NCBI GenBank assembly: GCA_946413695.1
Contig: CAMKLV010000003.1
Location: 35,535 to 99,534 of the forward strand
Reading direction: 5' to 3'
Length of the DNA stretch: 64,000 nucleotides
From: Firm-04 sp946413695
GTDB taxonomy: Bacteria; Bacillota; Clostridia; Oscillospirales; Ruminococcaceae
Numbering within the stretch: position 1 is the stretch's first letter; each line of letters opens with the position of its first letter. Shown here piece after piece: positions 51,901 to 60,734 of this stretch. A program made the position numbers and the translations under genes. The notes under the pieces were generated by a model. It ran no database searches and was not told where the DNA came from. It saw only the letters and a list, made by a program, of their open reading frames with translations.

Positions 51901-52274
51901 TCGCAGAATCGCCAATAGCTACAAATGCTCCTGTTGAAGCGGGGCAAGTTGATACGGACGCAAGACATATTGTTCTTAGACTCAATGGTAATGTAATCAG
52001 AGCTTATGATTATTCTGATGCACTGAATAAAGTCTGTGAGTTCTCAATCAACTATAAGCCGTTCAGAATGGCTCGTATAGCGGGACAAGCTATACAAATT
52101 CACGGGAACAGCGTATTTTATCGAAAGTCAGTGCCTGTTGACGGATATAATAAACTGTCCAACGGATTGCAGATCATAACCATTGCTACGCTTTCCGATT
52201 TACAATCAATTACAGCAGCAGTACAAAAGTATTGTCAGATAGATGATGATATGATTGCTATTATTAGCAAGTGA
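48960..52274 (+). CDS. HIRAN-domain protein of the DISARM-related operon
   Basis: 1104 residues, soluble. Residues about 8-100 form a HIRAN domain (IEIVGTQYEGRAV, HDHNAVLLLTEDGKELGFLP), a DNA-binding module that recognises single-stranded ends or stalled forks in HLTF-like proteins. A charged helical part follows (about 200-250). Two copies of a helical domain of about 90 residues lie at about 316-405 (FFEWLVSEGGVSESTAKQY) and about 617-710 (FIEWLTSVFGLAPATAQSY), resembling the SAM-like core-binding fold of integrases. Two winged-helix-like segments (about 740-820 and 895-960) each end in GCYIVNE- or GYYSLAD-type strands. Linkers are acidic and Pro-rich. First gene; probably the DNA-recognition subunit, by inference. 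Confidence 0.75.
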   Translation: MNNNMEIQREAIIEIVGTQYEGRAVNHNPLFLQQGLILKHQSDNSHDHNAVLLLTEDGKELGFLPKGYASLYAPAIDSGRYTFSIEIVKAESDPERPILIVKIISELASHSEEDIESDILGFVQNIVNGYAQGTKDYLTFIYSDKVNVENLLSALDRVRLIQKLLSCANGIIEDRAIKPNSDKVTLFTKESSTQYLGELKADVSDVLKKIQKAYNESLDIDDEEEYHRVQSEIRERRKRFRQYDELLAALLDTVTSYANIATQPYSSAPEVHDTDIESTTPTDEAALTISEPEKAESVPAVTNEPKPINNIPDTPQLTEQAFFEWLVSEGGVSESTAKQYISNIHSIEKLYQTLFGIRRNILGAPSADAVRSMLETLIQRSEYIDANERRHNSFGVSLSKFAQFADISVAGLKSTAEKKNYQPPVSTQPYVIKTVDFENPHNCTYYKPCSFILNELRYSVGSWRELYSKFLILLYTDNTYSETIKGLNEKSLYGHRIDFADKTLTHELRRPIRVSTNFFAEGNLSAIDIIKRIKCLMELCSIDDEHMIIEYSTQEKDNDTVLPDNDDGNETNGFQQLSIDSEPEQNNTSSEIKETIDTGSSVDKIFTTDEERIAKDSFIEWLTSVFGLAPATAQSYYSSIITSERIAREQNLKSQRLLSAQNYTEARETFDELLKCDAFIKMNATAHNSLTASVRKLISYMLAKSNTPSQEITPSLTTTEYDQPKINENTAPTPASFTPDTTKPFVLKDAVIEILLTEAPEITKYHEHKGGISSKNLRELIKAYYGKTIGLFDISKLLMLDKTFQSVGKGCYIVNEAAIPHSEPESEFAPKDEPVKVVTEPVPVNTQEVPMVAEPTKTLPEPMPTATRTVIHEETTVDDTVEIKNENKLTIEPIIAVIRENYDNLQYEDGFGAYEVKTLLSQKGFTDLVEDEIEALMSDCSQLREIEEGYYSLADVEDTTATTIEVSDSAGNSTEDNVAEVAESPIATNAPVEAGQVDTDARHIVLRLNGNVIRAYDYSDALNKVCEFSINYKPFRMARIAGQAIQIHGNSVFYRKSVPVDGYNKLSNGLQIITIATLSDLQSITAAVQKYCQIDDDMIAIISK

Positions 52275-52285
52275 GGAGATTTATA

Positions 52286-53818
52286 ATGGATAATATCACC
52301 GAAATCAATAAAAAGCTCAACGATCTTTATGACGAGTATATTAAAAAAGGCAACAATCTTAGCGATGGTAAAACAAACGAAGTTGTTTTGTTATTAGCCA
52401 GAATGACAGGAGATCCTAACTGCAATACAAAGACGATTGCCGAGCAGCTTTCAAGATTTTCTGCTAAGATATGCCAGATGTATTTTGATACCCTAACTAA
52501 AACAACTAAACCAAGTATTTTGGTAATTGATGACTTATTAAGAGACTTTCTTACAATCGCTAATAGTGCTAAACAGCCACAACATTATGTCAAGCGATTT
52601 GCTGATACTATTGTACCCATAATAAAAAACTATAAAGATGCAGTTTTTGAATCAAAAGTGATCTCTTCTCTTGTATCTTTCATCGCTCGATTCGCTGTTA
52701 ATTCTCGTAACTCTAAAGAAGTTTTTCAAAATACTGTTAATAAAACCAATGGCGCTATCTATCTTCTTGACTATTCAAACGTGAATAGTAAGTCAATGAA
52801 AAACATTTGGAACGTAACTAATGATGTTTTTCATGATTTATCTAAAGCTAAGTATGAATCATTTATTACGGAATGGGCTATAAAATACGGCTTTATCACA
52901 CCTTCAAAGTCAGAAGAACCAGTTCCAACTGATAATAAAGTAAAAATCGAAGAATCTGTAGTAGCTAAGGAAACGCCCAAGGAAGAAACTCCTGCCGCTG
53001 TTCAACCGCCAGTCAAAACTGAAAACGTTAGTCCTAATCCCAAAAAAGAAGAACCTAAAGCTCACATAACCAACACTGCTGTAAGCGAAAAGGGAGATAA
53101 GCCGACAAATGTGCCTGAATCAGCGAAAGATGATACGCCGGTAGAAAAGCCTATAGCTGTTCCTGAATCTAAGAAAGCTGATGCTCCTGCGGAAAAGCCT
53201 GTTGCAAGTGCCGATGAGAAGGCTTCAACTAATACCTCCGAAGCTACTATCAGTGAAAAAGCCCCAGCCAAAAAGAGTTCTGTTCAGGTTCTCTATGAAA
53301 GATTGAAACGAGATATGGACAAAGAGCAGGAAGCTATCATAACAGCTTTTACTGACATGATAACACCTGTTGGCAAGGCATTTGAATCTATTCAAGGTGA
53401 GATCAGTAAAAGCCGTGAATTAGGAGCAGAGAACGTATCATTGAAAGCTAAGGTTGCCGATCTGGAGAGACAATTGTCCGAGCAGAGAGACAGATTCCAA
53501 ACGGTAAATCAGTCTTTAATGGCATCCAGAACTGAAAATGAAGAACTGAAAATCAAAGTTGCTGCTCTCGAAAGCCAGAATGCTGAGCTTGACAGCAAGC
53601 TGAATGATGCCTATGCGATAAACAGCCGTGAGTCCTCGCTCGAAGCCGAGAAGATACGTTCTGAACTGAAAAAAGCATTCGCTTTCTTATACGAGGATTG
53701 GCTTGAATACGAGTTTTCAGATGTGAGTGAGGATAACTACGAATCATTGCAGGCTATCATCAAGAAGATTTTCCGTTCGCTTGAAAGGAACGGGATAGAT
53801 TTTAAGGGGAATAACTAA
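52286..53818 (+). CDS. Coiled-coil protein of the DISARM-related operon
   Basis: 510 residues. An all-helical N-terminal domain (about 1-215, HEAT-like impression) is followed by a low-complexity linker rich in Lys, Pro, Glu and Ala (about 220-335), then a long coiled coil (about 340-460 with heptads through VSLKAKVADLERQLSEQRD and ALESQNAELDSKL) and a short acidic C-terminal domain. Start at the ATG 52286 after GAGGAG. Its stop overlaps the Hsp70 start (TAATG). No family recognised. Position next to the Hsp70 gene suggests an exchange-factor- or adaptor-like partner, by analogy with coiled-coil GrpE; untested. Confidence 0.7.
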   Translation: MDNITEINKKLNDLYDEYIKKGNNLSDGKTNEVVLLLARMTGDPNCNTKTIAEQLSRFSAKICQMYFDTLTKTTKPSILVIDDLLRDFLTIANSAKQPQHYVKRFADTIVPIIKNYKDAVFESKVISSLVSFIARFAVNSRNSKEVFQNTVNKTNGAIYLLDYSNVNSKSMKNIWNVTNDVFHDLSKAKYESFITEWAIKYGFITPSKSEEPVPTDNKVKIEESVVAKETPKEETPAAVQPPVKTENVSPNPKKEEPKAHITNTAVSEKGDKPTNVPESAKDDTPVEKPIAVPESKKADAPAEKPVASADEKASTNTSEATISEKAPAKKSSVQVLYERLKRDMDKEQEAIITAFTDMITPVGKAFESIQGEISKSRELGAENVSLKAKVADLERQLSEQRDRFQTVNQSLMASRTENEELKIKVAALESQNAELDSKLNDAYAINSRESSLEAEKIRSELKKAFAFLYEDWLEYEFSDVSEDNYESLQAIIKKIFRSLERNGIDFKGNN

Positions 53819-55257
53819 TGAAGAATGGATCATATTACGGTATTGACTTTGGTACAACAAATACCTCTGTCTACTTGTATAATTATGAGCAAGGCAAGGG
53901 TTCCAGGGAGGCAGGATACGGTACGGATGGTAAAGACCTTACTCCGTTCAGTTCCTGCATAGCAATATCAAAGACAGTTAAGAATGACTTTAAGTTCGGG
54001 CGTGAAGTAAAGGAGAAAATCAACGAATATGCTGATGATTATCAGATCATTACTTCCTTTAAGTCACTGCTCGGAACTGATCAGGAGATCGTTGTAAACG
54101 GTATGCGTTTTACAGGAAAGGTGCTTGCTGCACTTTTTCTGAACCATGTAAAAGAAACAGTCAGGCGTATCAGACCTGATTTTGATGAAGCTGTATTTTC
54201 TATTCCTGTTGACTTTTCAGCAAGAGCCAGAACAGAGCTGCTTGAAGCCGCTGAGCGTGTCGGCATAAAGGTAAAAGGCTTTGTCAGCGAGTCATCTTCT
54301 GCGTATATCTCTAAAGTTAAGGATATAAAGGCTTTTTCAAAGGTTATGGTCATCGACTTTGGCGGTGGTACGCTCGATCTGAGTATTCTGAACTTGAAAC
54401 ATAATCAGGTATACGAAGATGCTGTTTATGGTATCAAATTCGGCGGCGATGATATTGATAAAGAGCTTGCCATGAGACTGATGCCGAAAGTGTACCCGGG
54501 TGTTTCATTTGAGGAGCTTGAATCAAGAAGAAAAGATAAGCTCATGAATGAAGTGGAGCGTATGAAAATCGAATTTTCGGAGTACGATGATTATACGATG
54601 ACTTTAGGCGAAGGCTCAAAGCCCGTAGATATAGATTATGATATGTTCTCTGATATAATTACACCGCTGATTACAGAAAACGTACTTAACTCTATCTTGA
54701 AGATAATGGAAAAGGCTAATGTCAGCCCTGAAAACATTGATGCCGTTATTCTTGCAGGCGGATCAAGCGGTTTAAGACCGTTTGCTGACATTATTCTTTC
54801 CTTATTTGGTGAGGATAAGATAATATTTGATGATGAGAATAACAGGTATCAGTGGATGGTTGCTAAAGGAGCTGCAATAACATCTGCGATAGATTGTGAT
54901 TTCAGACTGAGCGATGATATTTGTATCTTGCTGAGTGATGGTGAAACATACCCTATCTTAAAGAAAGATGTCAATAAAGTTGGAGACCAGAGTGAGCCTA
55001 TTTCATTCTCTCTGACAACAGACTCCTATGATGCGCACTTTATTTTTACCGATTCTACTGGCAAAAACCGATATGCTACAATTTCTGTCAATGCAAAGGG
55101 CTATGTTGACGAGAAGTTTGATCTTGCAGTAGGGATTGGTAAAGACCAGATAGCAAGGGTTGTCATTAAAAACGATTATATTGGCAACGGCTATCGGGTA
55201 GAGCGTGAGATCAATAAACTCAGATTCTATTATGACCTGAAAGATATTGAGGAATAA
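53818..55257 (+). CDS. Hsp70-like ATPase of the DISARM-related operon
   Basis: 479 residues with a full actin-like ATPase domain: phosphate 1 YGIDFGTTNTSVYLY, DFSARARTELLEAAERVG, phosphate 2 VMVIDFGGGTLDLSIL, connect and adenosine motif AVILAGGSSGLRPF. The C-terminal part (about 375-479) is a reduced beta domain without the DnaK helical lid. It is not the housekeeping DnaK (about 610 residues), and no DnaJ or GrpE gene is nearby. As part of the island operon it may control assembly or activation of the helicase complex; this is inferred. Confidence 0.9.
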   Translation: MKNGSYYGIDFGTTNTSVYLYNYEQGKGSREAGYGTDGKDLTPFSSCIAISKTVKNDFKFGREVKEKINEYADDYQIITSFKSLLGTDQEIVVNGMRFTGKVLAALFLNHVKETVRRIRPDFDEAVFSIPVDFSARARTELLEAAERVGIKVKGFVSESSSAYISKVKDIKAFSKVMVIDFGGGTLDLSILNLKHNQVYEDAVYGIKFGGDDIDKELAMRLMPKVYPGVSFEELESRRKDKLMNEVERMKIEFSEYDDYTMTLGEGSKPVDIDYDMFSDIITPLITENVLNSILKIMEKANVSPENIDAVILAGGSSGLRPFADIILSLFGEDKIIFDDENNRYQWMVAKGAAITSAIDCDFRLSDDICILLSDGETYPILKKDVNKVGDQSEPISFSLTTDSYDAHFIFTDSTGKNRYATISVNAKGYVDEKFDLAVGIGKDQIARVVIKNDYIGNGYRVEREINKLRFYYDLKDIEE

Positions 55258-55262
55258 TTATT

Positions 55263-57584
55263 ATGATTAAGTCTAATATCAGTATTGCTTCAAATATATA
55301 CATCAGGAGTGATCCTGACATCAGAAGGGATAGAAAATACACCGAGAAGATAACAGGAGCTAAACTGCTTAACGATATTCGCAGGCGTTACGTTGGATTT
55401 GAAGCAATTCCATTAACCGACGTTCAGAACCGAATTCTATCGGGAAACCAGACCTGTTCATACGCTAAAAATGGCGAAATGTCGTTCGGTCCGGTAATGG
55501 TTGGCGGTATTCTGCGTTGGCAAAGCAGATGTGAGTATACCTCTTGTCCTGGCTTTAACGGCTGTGTTCCGAGAGAAATTCCCCGTGAAACTGTTATGGA
55601 AGATGATGCTGAGGATAAAAAGAGCTTGCAGGAGTTCTTTGAAGCACTTGGAATCATCATACAAGACGATACTGTTGTATTTGAAAGGGACAGAAACACG
55701 GCAAAAACAGAGGAAAGTCCAAAAGAATATACTGCTCCTACTGAGCAAGCCGTTGAGGAAATCAAGGAGCAAAGCCGTCAGTATATGGAGATAACGACAC
55801 CTGACTCCATTGTTTCCGCTCCGCTGGGTTCGCATATCATATTAAATTCGGGACCGGGAACAGGCAAAACCTATACCATTATTCAGCGGTTGATATATAT
55901 CCTTGCCAATAAGCTCTGCCCTGCCGATGAAATCTATATTCTATGTTACACCCGTTCTGCTAAGAATGTTGTCGAAAGCAAGATCGAACAGGCTGTTATG
56001 GACGGTATTATCCAGCCTTCTGCGAAAAACATTTGTGTGCTTACGTTTGACTCGTATGCAACATACTTCCTTATGGCTATGAGAGATCAAGGTGTTATTA
56101 AGGAAAATTTCGATGGTTACGATTATAATGAGCGTATAAAGCTCTTTAATAAATACATATCAGCGGATGATTTTGAAGGTATCAGCTACTTCATTGTTGA
56201 TGAGATACAGGATCTTGTCAATGAACGTGCAGAGATGGTTCTGAAAATCCTGAAGAACTTAAAATGCGGGTATTTGCTTGCAGGAGATCGCTGTCAGTCA
56301 ATTTACGATTATGAAGCTGATGACGATGCCACACTGGATTCTGTAAAGTTCTATGAGCTTGCAGAAAAGCTGTTCCCCGATGATATGCTCAGATATGAAA
56401 TAACAGTAAACAGAAGACAATCTGCTGAATTAGCTGAAGAAGCAACAAAAATGCGTCAGGTATTGCTTAATAAGAGCTTTGCCGACCAGAACAAGTATGC
56501 AAACAACATTGTATCGAAATATTCAGGCAAGACAAAGATCGAGCATTACGTCAAAACACTTACCCAAGCTCCGACTGTATCAACTGCTATTCTGTGCCGT
56601 AATAACGGAGAAGCTGAGTATATCAGCGGATTATTATGTGAAAAAGGTATACTTCATACCCTTAATAGAGGCGTAAACAATGTGTTTCCGCTCCCTCGGT
56701 GGATAGCAGATGTATTTTGGGATTGCTGCTGTCCGACCATAAGCAAGAAGGACTTCATTGAAAGATTTACATTCAGGTGTGACACTGAGTTGGATTCCGA
56801 AGTTCTTTGGGAACTGCTATGCAAACTTACCGATTCTCAGGATAAAACAGTTATCAGCATTCAAAAGCTGATAACAGCCCTTACGATCTCCAATAATATC
56901 CCCAGCGAGTTCTTTGGCGATGCGCCAATGCTGACTGTCTCAACGATCCATAAGGCAAAAGGCAGCGAATTTGACAGAGTTATTCTGATTGAATCGGATA
57001 TAAAGCCGTCTTCTGACAGCGCAGAAGAAGCAAGAGTAAGATATGTTGCTCTCACACGTCCTAAGACACAATTCATCACTATGAAGAAGAATACGAAATA
57101 CTTTAAGCGTACCATGTCAGGACGTGTAATTGAAACAGGTCTGCATAACATCTATAAGACGAATAATAAATACTGCAAGTGCATAACCGTCGGATTGACC
57201 GGAGATATTGATAACAATTCTTTTGTTTCGGGAGATTTTGACTCTATTCTCGACTTACAGGAGTACATCATTCACAGTGTTAAGCTGTATGACAAGCTCT
57301 CCGCTAAGCGTTCAGCAATTTCGAGAATGTATGAAATCTATCATAATGGACGTTGTATAGGCTGTCTTTCAAAGAAAATGACAGCGGAGCTTGATCTGGG
57401 CGTTAGTTCAACAGATTATAAATACAATCTGCCTGATAGCTTAGAAAACCTTTATGTCAGCGGTATCACTACGGAAGTGCTGAAGCAGTTTGATGCAAGC
57501 GTTCCAATTGAATATCAAAAATCAAGGATATGCTTTGGTATTCAGATAACAGGACTTGCTAAACTTGTATTTGAAAAGAAGTGA
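55263..57584 (+). CDS. UvrD/Rep-type superfamily 1 helicase of the DISARM-related operon
   Basis: 773 residues. The N-terminal 140 residues are family-specific and include a Cys cluster (CEYTSCPGFNGC). The helicase core has Walker A LNSGPGTGKTYTI (about 202), motif II FIVDEIQDLV, motif III LAGDRCQSIYDYE, motif V VSTIHKAKGSEFDRVIL and motif VI RVRYVALTRPK. The C-terminal 130 residues are unassigned. SF1 helicases of this kind unwind DNA 3' to 5'. It lies 5 bp after the Hsp70 gene and 4 bp before the DrmA-like gene. Confidence 0.88.
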   Translation: MIKSNISIASNIYIRSDPDIRRDRKYTEKITGAKLLNDIRRRYVGFEAIPLTDVQNRILSGNQTCSYAKNGEMSFGPVMVGGILRWQSRCEYTSCPGFNGCVPREIPRETVMEDDAEDKKSLQEFFEALGIIIQDDTVVFERDRNTAKTEESPKEYTAPTEQAVEEIKEQSRQYMEITTPDSIVSAPLGSHIILNSGPGTGKTYTIIQRLIYILANKLCPADEIYILCYTRSAKNVVESKIEQAVMDGIIQPSAKNICVLTFDSYATYFLMAMRDQGVIKENFDGYDYNERIKLFNKYISADDFEGISYFIVDEIQDLVNERAEMVLKILKNLKCGYLLAGDRCQSIYDYEADDDATLDSVKFYELAEKLFPDDMLRYEITVNRRQSAELAEEATKMRQVLLNKSFADQNKYANNIVSKYSGKTKIEHYVKTLTQAPTVSTAILCRNNGEAEYISGLLCEKGILHTLNRGVNNVFPLPRWIADVFWDCCCPTISKKDFIERFTFRCDTELDSEVLWELLCKLTDSQDKTVISIQKLITALTISNNIPSEFFGDAPMLTVSTIHKAKGSEFDRVILIESDIKPSSDSAEEARVRYVALTRPKTQFITMKKNTKYFKRTMSGRVIETGLHNIYKTNNKYCKCITVGLTGDIDNNSFVSGDFDSILDLQEYIIHSVKLYDKLSAKRSAISRMYEIYHNGRCIGCLSKKMTAELDLGVSSTDYKYNLPDSLENLYVSGITTEVLKQFDASVPIEYQKSRICFGIQITGLAKLVFEKK

Positions 57585-57588
57585 TGAT

Positions 57589-60500
57589 ATGTCGCATTTT
57601 CCAAAGTTTTACGATGCAATAGACGATATTGCAGAACATCTGAGGACTGATTTCATCGGTCCGGTTGACGATAATGAAGTGTTAGAGATGGAAGAACCAT
57701 TAAGCCGTTATTCGCTCGGAATCCTTTGGGCGCAGCCTAAAAGCAAGGACTCTGATGCTGTCGTAACTGACAGTGCGGCTGAGGAAATGTTTGAGGACGA
57801 TTCAGAAGATAGCGAAGAACCTAAGAACGTCAGCGTATTCAAGCCCTCAACTATGGGAGTATCCTTTGCTTCATTTTCAGGTGACGAATTAAGCATCTCA
57901 TTTACCTACGCCGTATATCATCACTCAGAGCAGATGATAACCGATAACGGAAAGGAAGTTAAACGGCATTATTATTCAAGAGAAGCTAAATCATTCTCCC
58001 AAAAAGTGATCGTTCCTGATACGGTTTGTAATCAGATTATTTCCGATAGCGGAGATCAGGATATTACGGTATATTTCCATGTCAGGAAGATCAACAGCGA
58101 TAACAGTGAACTTATTACCATATCTGTTCTTAACAGGCATAAGACAGGAAACGAGTTCTTGGAAAGCAACACAGGTGCTTTGTTCCAGTGCGTACTGTCT
58201 GTTAAGAGCAGTAAAGGTTTCATGCCTGTTTACAGAAGAAATATCCACAAGTCTTTTGAAGAAGAAAAGAATGATATGCTCTATGATTCTGTCAACAACT
58301 ATTCGTATGGTCACGGTTGTTCATCTGTTCATATCGAAAGTCAAGGTGTTGTAACAGAGGTAAGGAGTGAATTCATTCCGCAGTACAGAATGTTACAGAT
58401 GATGCCGAGGCTTTTCGATCATTCCGAGTATCTCTACATGGAATACTGGAAAAAAGCAGATCGAACCGTAGCTTGCTATCAGCTTGATTCCTTTATTATG
58501 CAATACGAAGAATGGTTTACTGCACTAAAGAAAAATACTGAATTAGTGGAGAAATACCCTGATACTGCTGCTGACTCGTTCAACAATATTGATAGGTGCA
58601 TAGAGCGCCTGCGTAACGGTGTCGAGGTGATAAGAAAGAACGATACTGCGTGGAAATCATTCCTTTACATGAATGAGGCTATGCTGCTGCAGCGTGTTAA
58701 AACAAAGCGCTGCCCATCAGATACAGTAAGCTGGTATCCGTTCCAGATGGCTTATATCCTACAAATAATCCCCGACATAGTAGATAGCGACTCAGAGTAT
58801 CATAATGACGTTGATCTTCTGTGGTTTCCTACCGGCGGCGGTAAAACAGAAGCATATCTCGGTTTATCAGCGTTCTCAATCTTCTTTAGAAGGATGAATA
58901 AGAGCAATTACAATGTAAACGGTGTCACTATAATAATGAGATACACTCTCCGCCTTCTTACGCTCCAGCAGTTTGAGCGTGCAACGGCACTTGTGTGTGC
59001 TTGTGAGCATATGCGCAAGAAATATGGTATCCCGGGTGAAGAAATCTCTATCGGCTTGTGGATCGGTTCAGGTATGACACCAAATCATATCATGGACGCT
59101 TCTGAAACGCTTAAAAAGCTCCGTGAGGATTCAACTGCTACAATATATGAAGCGAATCCAATGCAGATAACAAAATGCCCGTGGTGTGGCGCGGAGATCG
59201 GCATAGGCGGTTATGATATAGTAGGCGGTTCAATGAATATTTCCTGCTGTAATAACCCTGAATGCGAGTTCCATAACCACTTACCTATATATGTAGTTGA
59301 TGATGATATATACCGCACCGCTCCTACGTTTATTCTTAGTACCGTTGATAAGTTTGCGAGAATAACGTGGGAAGAACAGGCAGGCAATTTACTTGGTGCA
59401 AACGGCTGTAAACCACCTGAGCTTATTATTCAGGACGAGCTACACCTTATTTCGGGGCCGCTTGGTTCAATCACTGGCATATATGAAATGGCGATAGAGA
59501 ATATCTGTCGGCATTACGGCAGCGTTCCTAAGATCATCGCATCTACGGCAACTGTAAAGAATGCTGATAAACAGATCAAGATCCTTTATAACAGGAATAT
59601 GATACAGTTTCCTCCGAATGGCTTAGAGCATACAGATTCGTTCTTTGCTATTGAAGCTGACAAGGAAAAACGTCCTGCAAGAACGTATATCGGTGTTTGC
59701 TCTATAGGCTTCGGTACGTCGGAGATGTTGATAAAGATTTTTGCACTGCTGACTTTCATGAAGCATCTGTACAGACTGCAAGGAAAGCCGACAGACGTTA
59801 TTGACCAATTCTATACATATGTAGGCTACTTTAATTCACTTAAAGAGCTTGGATCAAATTCTATCATCATATCTGACCGTATCTCGGCTGAGATCAAGTA
59901 TCTTGCAACCTATAAGTTCAAAAAAGAAGCTGAGAGCGTAAATCTCAAAGTTGACAGCAGTAATGCGGATATTCCGTCATATTTTAAGAGTAACGAGCTT
60001 ACAAGCCGTAATTCAGCTAAGGAAATAAAAGCGGTACTTGAAAGACTTGCCAATAAATACACCAGTGAGGAATGCTTTGACTACATCATGGCTTCAAATA
60101 TGCTGTCAGTCGGTATAGATATTGACAGACTCGGTGTTATGTGTGTTTATGGGCAGCCAAAGTCAAATTCTGAGTATATTCAGGCAACAAGCCGTGTCGG
60201 AAGAACCAATCCGGGACTTGTCATATCTCTTTATAACAGTATGAGGTCAAGAGACAAGTCCTACTATGAGCAGTTCGGATATTATCATAGCACGTTTTAT
60301 AAGTATGTTGAAGCAACGAGCGTCACGTCTTATTCTCCCAGAGCTATCGAAAAGGCTCTGCATTGTGCTATGATGGCGATCATACGGCATACTATTCCCA
60401 AATACAATCCTAATGAAAATGCTTGTAAATTCATAAGAAGTGATAAAGATGTTGAGCGAGTGAAGCGAGACATTCTGAATCGTGTAGGAGAAATAGAGCC

Positions 60501-60723
60501 GAGAATTGTAAGCTATGCTGAGGAATGGCTCAATTACTACTTGGATTGTTGGGAGGAACTTACCGAAAGTTTGCCTAACAAACTGGTCTTCTCGGACTAT
60601 CACAATGAAGATGTTGCTCTTTTCCGCAGTGCAGACAACCAAAACGGCTCAGATATTCCTTCGATACTCAACTCAGTAAGAAACGTTGAGCCAGCCGCAA
60701 ATATTTATTTCGTTAAAAGATAG
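57589..60723 (+). CDS. drmA: DrmA-like helicase of the DISARM-related operon
   Basis: 1044 residues. An N-terminal part (about 1-400) typical of DrmA leads into a superfamily 2 helicase core: LLWFPTGGGKTEAYLG (Walker A, about 420), a zinc-binding insertion (KCPWCGAEIG, CCNNPEC, about 530-560), the DEAH-like IIQDELHLISGPLGS, STATV, and motif VI YIQATSRVGRT. The DELHLISGPLGSITGIYE sequence is highly characteristic of DrmA. In DISARM, DrmA with DrmB binds phage DNA with a single-stranded end. Start: the ATG at 57589, preferred to a start inside the previous gene. Confidence 0.9.
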   Translation: MSHFPKFYDAIDDIAEHLRTDFIGPVDDNEVLEMEEPLSRYSLGILWAQPKSKDSDAVVTDSAAEEMFEDDSEDSEEPKNVSVFKPSTMGVSFASFSGDELSISFTYAVYHHSEQMITDNGKEVKRHYYSREAKSFSQKVIVPDTVCNQIISDSGDQDITVYFHVRKINSDNSELITISVLNRHKTGNEFLESNTGALFQCVLSVKSSKGFMPVYRRNIHKSFEEEKNDMLYDSVNNYSYGHGCSSVHIESQGVVTEVRSEFIPQYRMLQMMPRLFDHSEYLYMEYWKKADRTVACYQLDSFIMQYEEWFTALKKNTELVEKYPDTAADSFNNIDRCIERLRNGVEVIRKNDTAWKSFLYMNEAMLLQRVKTKRCPSDTVSWYPFQMAYILQIIPDIVDSDSEYHNDVDLLWFPTGGGKTEAYLGLSAFSIFFRRMNKSNYNVNGVTIIMRYTLRLLTLQQFERATALVCACEHMRKKYGIPGEEISIGLWIGSGMTPNHIMDASETLKKLREDSTATIYEANPMQITKCPWCGAEIGIGGYDIVGGSMNISCCNNPECEFHNHLPIYVVDDDIYRTAPTFILSTVDKFARITWEEQAGNLLGANGCKPPELIIQDELHLISGPLGSITGIYEMAIENICRHYGSVPKIIASTATVKNADKQIKILYNRNMIQFPPNGLEHTDSFFAIEADKEKRPARTYIGVCSIGFGTSEMLIKIFALLTFMKHLYRLQGKPTDVIDQFYTYVGYFNSLKELGSNSIIISDRISAEIKYLATYKFKKEAESVNLKVDSSNADIPSYFKSNELTSRNSAKEIKAVLERLANKYTSEECFDYIMASNMLSVGIDIDRLGVMCVYGQPKSNSEYIQATSRVGRTNPGLVISLYNSMRSRDKSYYEQFGYYHSTFYKYVEATSVTSYSPRAIEKALHCAMMAIIRHTIPKYNPNENACKFIRSDKDVERVKRDILNRVGEIEPRIVSYAEEWLNYYLDCWEELTESLPNKLVFSDYHNEDVALFRSADNQNGSDIPSILNSVRNVEPAANIYFVKR

Positions 60724-60734
60724 GGGGCTTTGAA

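Noticed and set aside
53818..55257. Housekeeping dnaK
   Set aside because: Only 479 residues with a reduced C-terminal domain, AT-rich composition, and placed inside the accessory operon without grpE or dnaJ.
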